64,000 nucleotides of DNA from VXRN01 sp963664365. GTDB lineage: Bacteria > Chloroflexota > Dehalococcoidia > Lucifugimonadales > UBA1123. Positions 61,904 through 64,000 of the stretch are shown here, in pieces. Below the pieces are notes generated by a model. That model saw only the letters and a program-made list of their open reading frames with translations, ran no database searches and was not told where the DNA came from. Positions within the stretch are counted from its first letter, which is position 1. Each line of letters begins with the position of its first letter. The stretch spans positions 2,046,001 to 2,110,000 of the forward strand of contig OY761144.1 of the NCBI GenBank assembly GCA_963664365.1. Reading direction: 5' to 3'. Both the position numbers and the translations under genes were made by a program.

Positions 61904-62869
61904 ATGCCAATCGCTGAAGACCTCAAAGTGTTCTCCGGCAACGCCCACCCCCAGTTGTCTCGCGACATCTGCGACTATCTTGGCATCCCTCCGGGCCGGA
62001 TCGACGTTTTCAAGTTCTCCAACGACAATATCTTCGTAAAGATTCTCGAAAACATTCGGGAGCGGGACGTATTCATCGTTCAGCCGTTCAGCTTTCCGGT
62101 CAGCGACAGCATCTGGGAGTTGATGATAATGCTGGACGCGGCCAAACGAGCTTCGGCAGGCAGGGTCACGGCGGTCCTGCCTTATTTCGCTTATGGGCGC
62201 AGCGACAAGAAAGACCAGCCGCGCGTTCCCATCACCGCGCGCCTGCTGGCTTCGATGATCGAGGTTGCCGGAGCCGACAGAATCTTGACCCTGGACCTTC
62301 ACGCCGGGCAGATCCAGGGCTTCTTCAGCCTTCCGGTGGATGAGCTTACGGCAGTCCCGACTCTGGCCAAGCGCTTCGCCAACGGGGACGACGTGGTTGT
62401 AACGGCGGCGGACGTTGGAGGCGCCAGGAGGGCGACGCACACGGCGGACATCATCGGCGCGGACATCGCGATCGTGCAGAAGAGGCGCATAGGCAACATC
62501 GAGAAGGTGATTGCCGACCAGATCATCGGGGAGGTGCGGGGAAAGAAGGCGGTCATCGTTGACGACGAGATCACCACCGGCGGAACGGTGGTCGCGGCTG
62601 CCGAAGCGCTGATCGAACACGGGGCCAGCGAAGTCTATTGCTCGGTCACGCACGGCGTCCTGTGCAAAGGCGCGCCGGACCTGATTGAGAACAGCCCGAT
62701 CATCGAGATGACGGTGACCGACTCGCTCCCCCTCACGGAAGAGCAGCGCGGCAGCAAGGTGCGCGTCACTTCGGTGGCTCCGATGCTGGGCGAGGCGATT
62801 CACAGGATACACAAGGGGCTGTCAATCGGCGCGATGTTTCAAGGATGGACGCCCAGACTGAACTTGTGA
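61904..62869 (+). CDS. prs: Ribose-phosphate pyrophosphokinase
   Basis: A 321-residue enzyme that makes PRPP from ribose 5-phosphate and ATP for nucleotide, His and Trp synthesis. Motifs are KVFSGNAHPQLSRDIC, FIVQPFS, YFAYGRSDKKDQPRVPITARL, LDLHAGQIQGFF, the PRPP loop VDDEITTGGTV and the C-terminal RVTSVAPMLGEAIHRIH. Length is normal. The downstream NYN gene begins 31 bases after the stop, from its own promoter overlapping the prs stop codon. Confidence 0.96.
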   Translation: MPIAEDLKVFSGNAHPQLSRDICDYLGIPPGRIDVFKFSNDNIFVKILENIRERDVFIVQPFSFPVSDSIWELMIMLDAAKRASAGRVTAVLPYFAYGRSDKKDQPRVPITARLLASMIEVAGADRILTLDLHAGQIQGFFSLPVDELTAVPTLAKRFANGDDVVVTAADVGGARRATHTADIIGADIAIVQKRRIGNIEKVIADQIIGEVRGKKAVIVDDEITTGGTVVAAAEALIEHGASEVYCSVTHGVLCKGAPDLIENSPIIEMTVTDSLPLTEEQRGSKVRVTSVAPMLGEAIHRIHKGLSIGAMFQGWTPRLNL

Positions 62870-62893
62870 AGCGTCTTCCAAAGCTGTTACAAT
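62864..62893 (+). promoter_or_regulatory. Promoter of the NYN gene, implying a leaderless mRNA
   Basis: TTGTGA (62864-62869, overlapping the prs stop), an 18-base spacer and TACAAT (62888-62893). The ATG follows the -10 by only six bases, so transcription would begin at the start codon. Confidence 0.55.
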
Positions 62894-62899
62894 CTCACC

Positions 62900-63817
62900 A
62901 TGTTCAGAGCAATAAAGCCCGCCGCCGCCGACAGTAACCCCCAAAGTACCGGAATCTACGCGGACATCCAGAACCTCCAAGACATCGCGCGGGACGTCTT
63001 GGGGTCGCTGATTCGAGGATGGCCCGACTCAATGCCCCGGCCCAGCAGACTGTACCTCTACGTCCGCGCCGATCACGTGCATCTGTGGAAGGTATGGGCC
63101 ACGCACGCTTTCCCGGGCATAGAGGTGACGGTGAAGGGCGTTCAGCACTACAGCTTGGCCGCGACCAAGAACGCGGCTGACATGGCGATCGCGGTCGATG
63201 CCATCAGCGATTTCAACCACGCGCGCGTCAGCCACGTCGCGGTCGTCAGCGACGACAGCGATTTCATCTCCCTGTACGCCAAGCTGGCCGAGGAGTCCAA
63301 CGGCATCGAACCTCGCGACGCGGACCGCCCTACCCCGTTCATGTGGGTCCTGACGGACCGCATGGACACCAAGTCCGCGCTCCTGCAGGAGTTCTTCCCT
63401 CAGCAGTACATCCACGTCGTGGACCGGTTCGCCTCGTTCGACGGCGAGACGTTGGACGGAGACTCGGAGGGCAATGACTCTAGGGCATCCGTCCAGGACG
63501 ACAAAACTCCCGCCTCGAACGGCCGCCGACTGAAGTCCAGGACTTTGCGAGAGCCGAACGTCACTGAGCGCATCGCTATCCAACTGATCCGAGATATGCC
63601 GGTGGGCAAGTTCAAGAGCACCGAGTGCCAGCACATCATCCGCGGCCACTTCCCCTCGCATCCGCTCTCCGCCGCGGACGGCCCCGCCTTCGGGACGATG
63701 TTCAGGCGCGACGTTCTGCCGTTCATGGAGAAGCGGGGCGTCAAAGAGATCGGCAACCAGAAGCCGAGGCAGTACGAAATGACCCACGAGGCCAAGCGCT
63801 CGCTCGCCCGCTCCTAG
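62900..63817 (+). CDS. NYN-domain (LabA/DUF88-type) putative ribonuclease
   Basis: A 305-residue protein. Residues 15-170 form a NYN domain of the PIN-like nuclease fold with acidic active-site candidates in GIYADIQNL (D22), KNAADMAIAVDAI (D94 or so) and VVSDDSDFISL. Residues about 175-215 are a charged linker. The C-terminal part (about 220-300) resembles OST-HTH/LOTUS-type winged helices found behind LabA-like NYN domains; I am less sure of this. It probably cleaves RNA. No ribosome-binding site is visible. The 183 bases after it (63818-64000) contain nothing I can support. Confidence 0.85.
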   Translation: MFRAIKPAAADSNPQSTGIYADIQNLQDIARDVLGSLIRGWPDSMPRPSRLYLYVRADHVHLWKVWATHAFPGIEVTVKGVQHYSLAATKNAADMAIAVDAISDFNHARVSHVAVVSDDSDFISLYAKLAEESNGIEPRDADRPTPFMWVLTDRMDTKSALLQEFFPQQYIHVVDRFASFDGETLDGDSEGNDSRASVQDDKTPASNGRRLKSRTLREPNVTERIAIQLIRDMPVGKFKSTECQHIIRGHFPSHPLSAADGPAFGTMFRRDVLPFMEKRGVKEIGNQKPRQYEMTHEAKRSLARS

Positions 63818-64000
63818 CGTCCCACCAGGAGAAGGCCCGCAAACCCCGTTGCGGCAGTGCCCGCCGATTACCGTATAGCCGCTTGCTTGTCCGTAGCCGA
63901 AATCCCAGACTGGATACGCTTGCCAAAGTGTCCGCCGCCTGCGGTGTAAGGCTCCACTTTTCGGCATAACTCCACAATCTGCCCACGGCGTTACACCGCC

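Noticed and set aside
63741..63986. Minus-strand 81-codon frame at the window end
   Set aside because: It overlaps the NYN gene 3' end and has the basic, Ser/Arg-rich composition of a shadow frame.

Overview
This is a GC-rich, gene-dense bacterial chromosome segment (about 45 genes on both strands, many GTG or TTG starts). It looks like a Chloroflexota bacterium, most likely Dehalococcoidia or SAR202-like. That placement is an inference from features such as an F420 gene (cofE) beside a MEMO-family gene, an ECF anti-sigma factor with VEKEV/VPGET repeats, TPTPT-linker surface proteins, a GldA/GldFG-type ABC exporter, and abundant dispersed intergenic repeats. No rRNA operon, CRISPR array or prophage was seen.

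1-13 kb: a gene cut by the window edge; a two-gene D-glutamate cyclase pair (DUF1445 then DUF4392); rsmD-coaD-coiled-coil protein; threonine synthase convergent with an aminotransferase; a CAU tRNA; a TPP enzyme; a lipoprotein esterase; a DUF418 membrane protein; and a voltage-gated channel with a TLEGWTE filter. 13-24.6 kb: dxs, a retropepsin-like pair, an MpaB-like oxygenase, an MMPL transporter, plsY and the GldA/GldFG/DUF4340 exporter operon. 24.7-34.6 kb: a nonsense-broken Uma2 gene beside a second retropepsin, groEL, tRNA-Leu, rplS, priA, and a DUF1800-DUF1501-PaREP1-NHL operon.

34.8-37.4 kb is an accessory island. It holds a small repeat element carrying a promoter and a primase-C-terminus-like gene, then a translationally coupled methyltransferase/endonuclease pair that is less GC-rich than its surroundings. 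A shortened second copy of the element, with inverted repeats and flanking direct repeats, sits at 48.07-48.58 kb between a substrate-binding protein gene and secA.

37.5-48 kb: lepB; an ECF sigma factor whose ribosome-binding site and TTG start lie in a dispersed repeat; its two-membrane-segment anti-sigma factor; a SIMPL lipoprotein; dcd; and the riboflavin genes ribD and ribE-ribBA-ribH, grouped with meaB and a hendecad coiled-coil protein. 48.7-64 kb: secA, polX, an unknown gene, cofE, a MEMO-family protein, a 124-bp MITE-like insertion with perfect terminal and target repeats, two large secreted proteins (one a putative metzincin protease), prs and a NYN-domain protein that appears to be leaderless.

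Most of the window is housekeeping. The strongest candidates for something undescribed are the small repeat element with its exchanged 9/10-bp repeat tracts, the 124-bp MITE, the repeat-borne sigma-factor start, and the two-membrane-segment anti-sigma factor.
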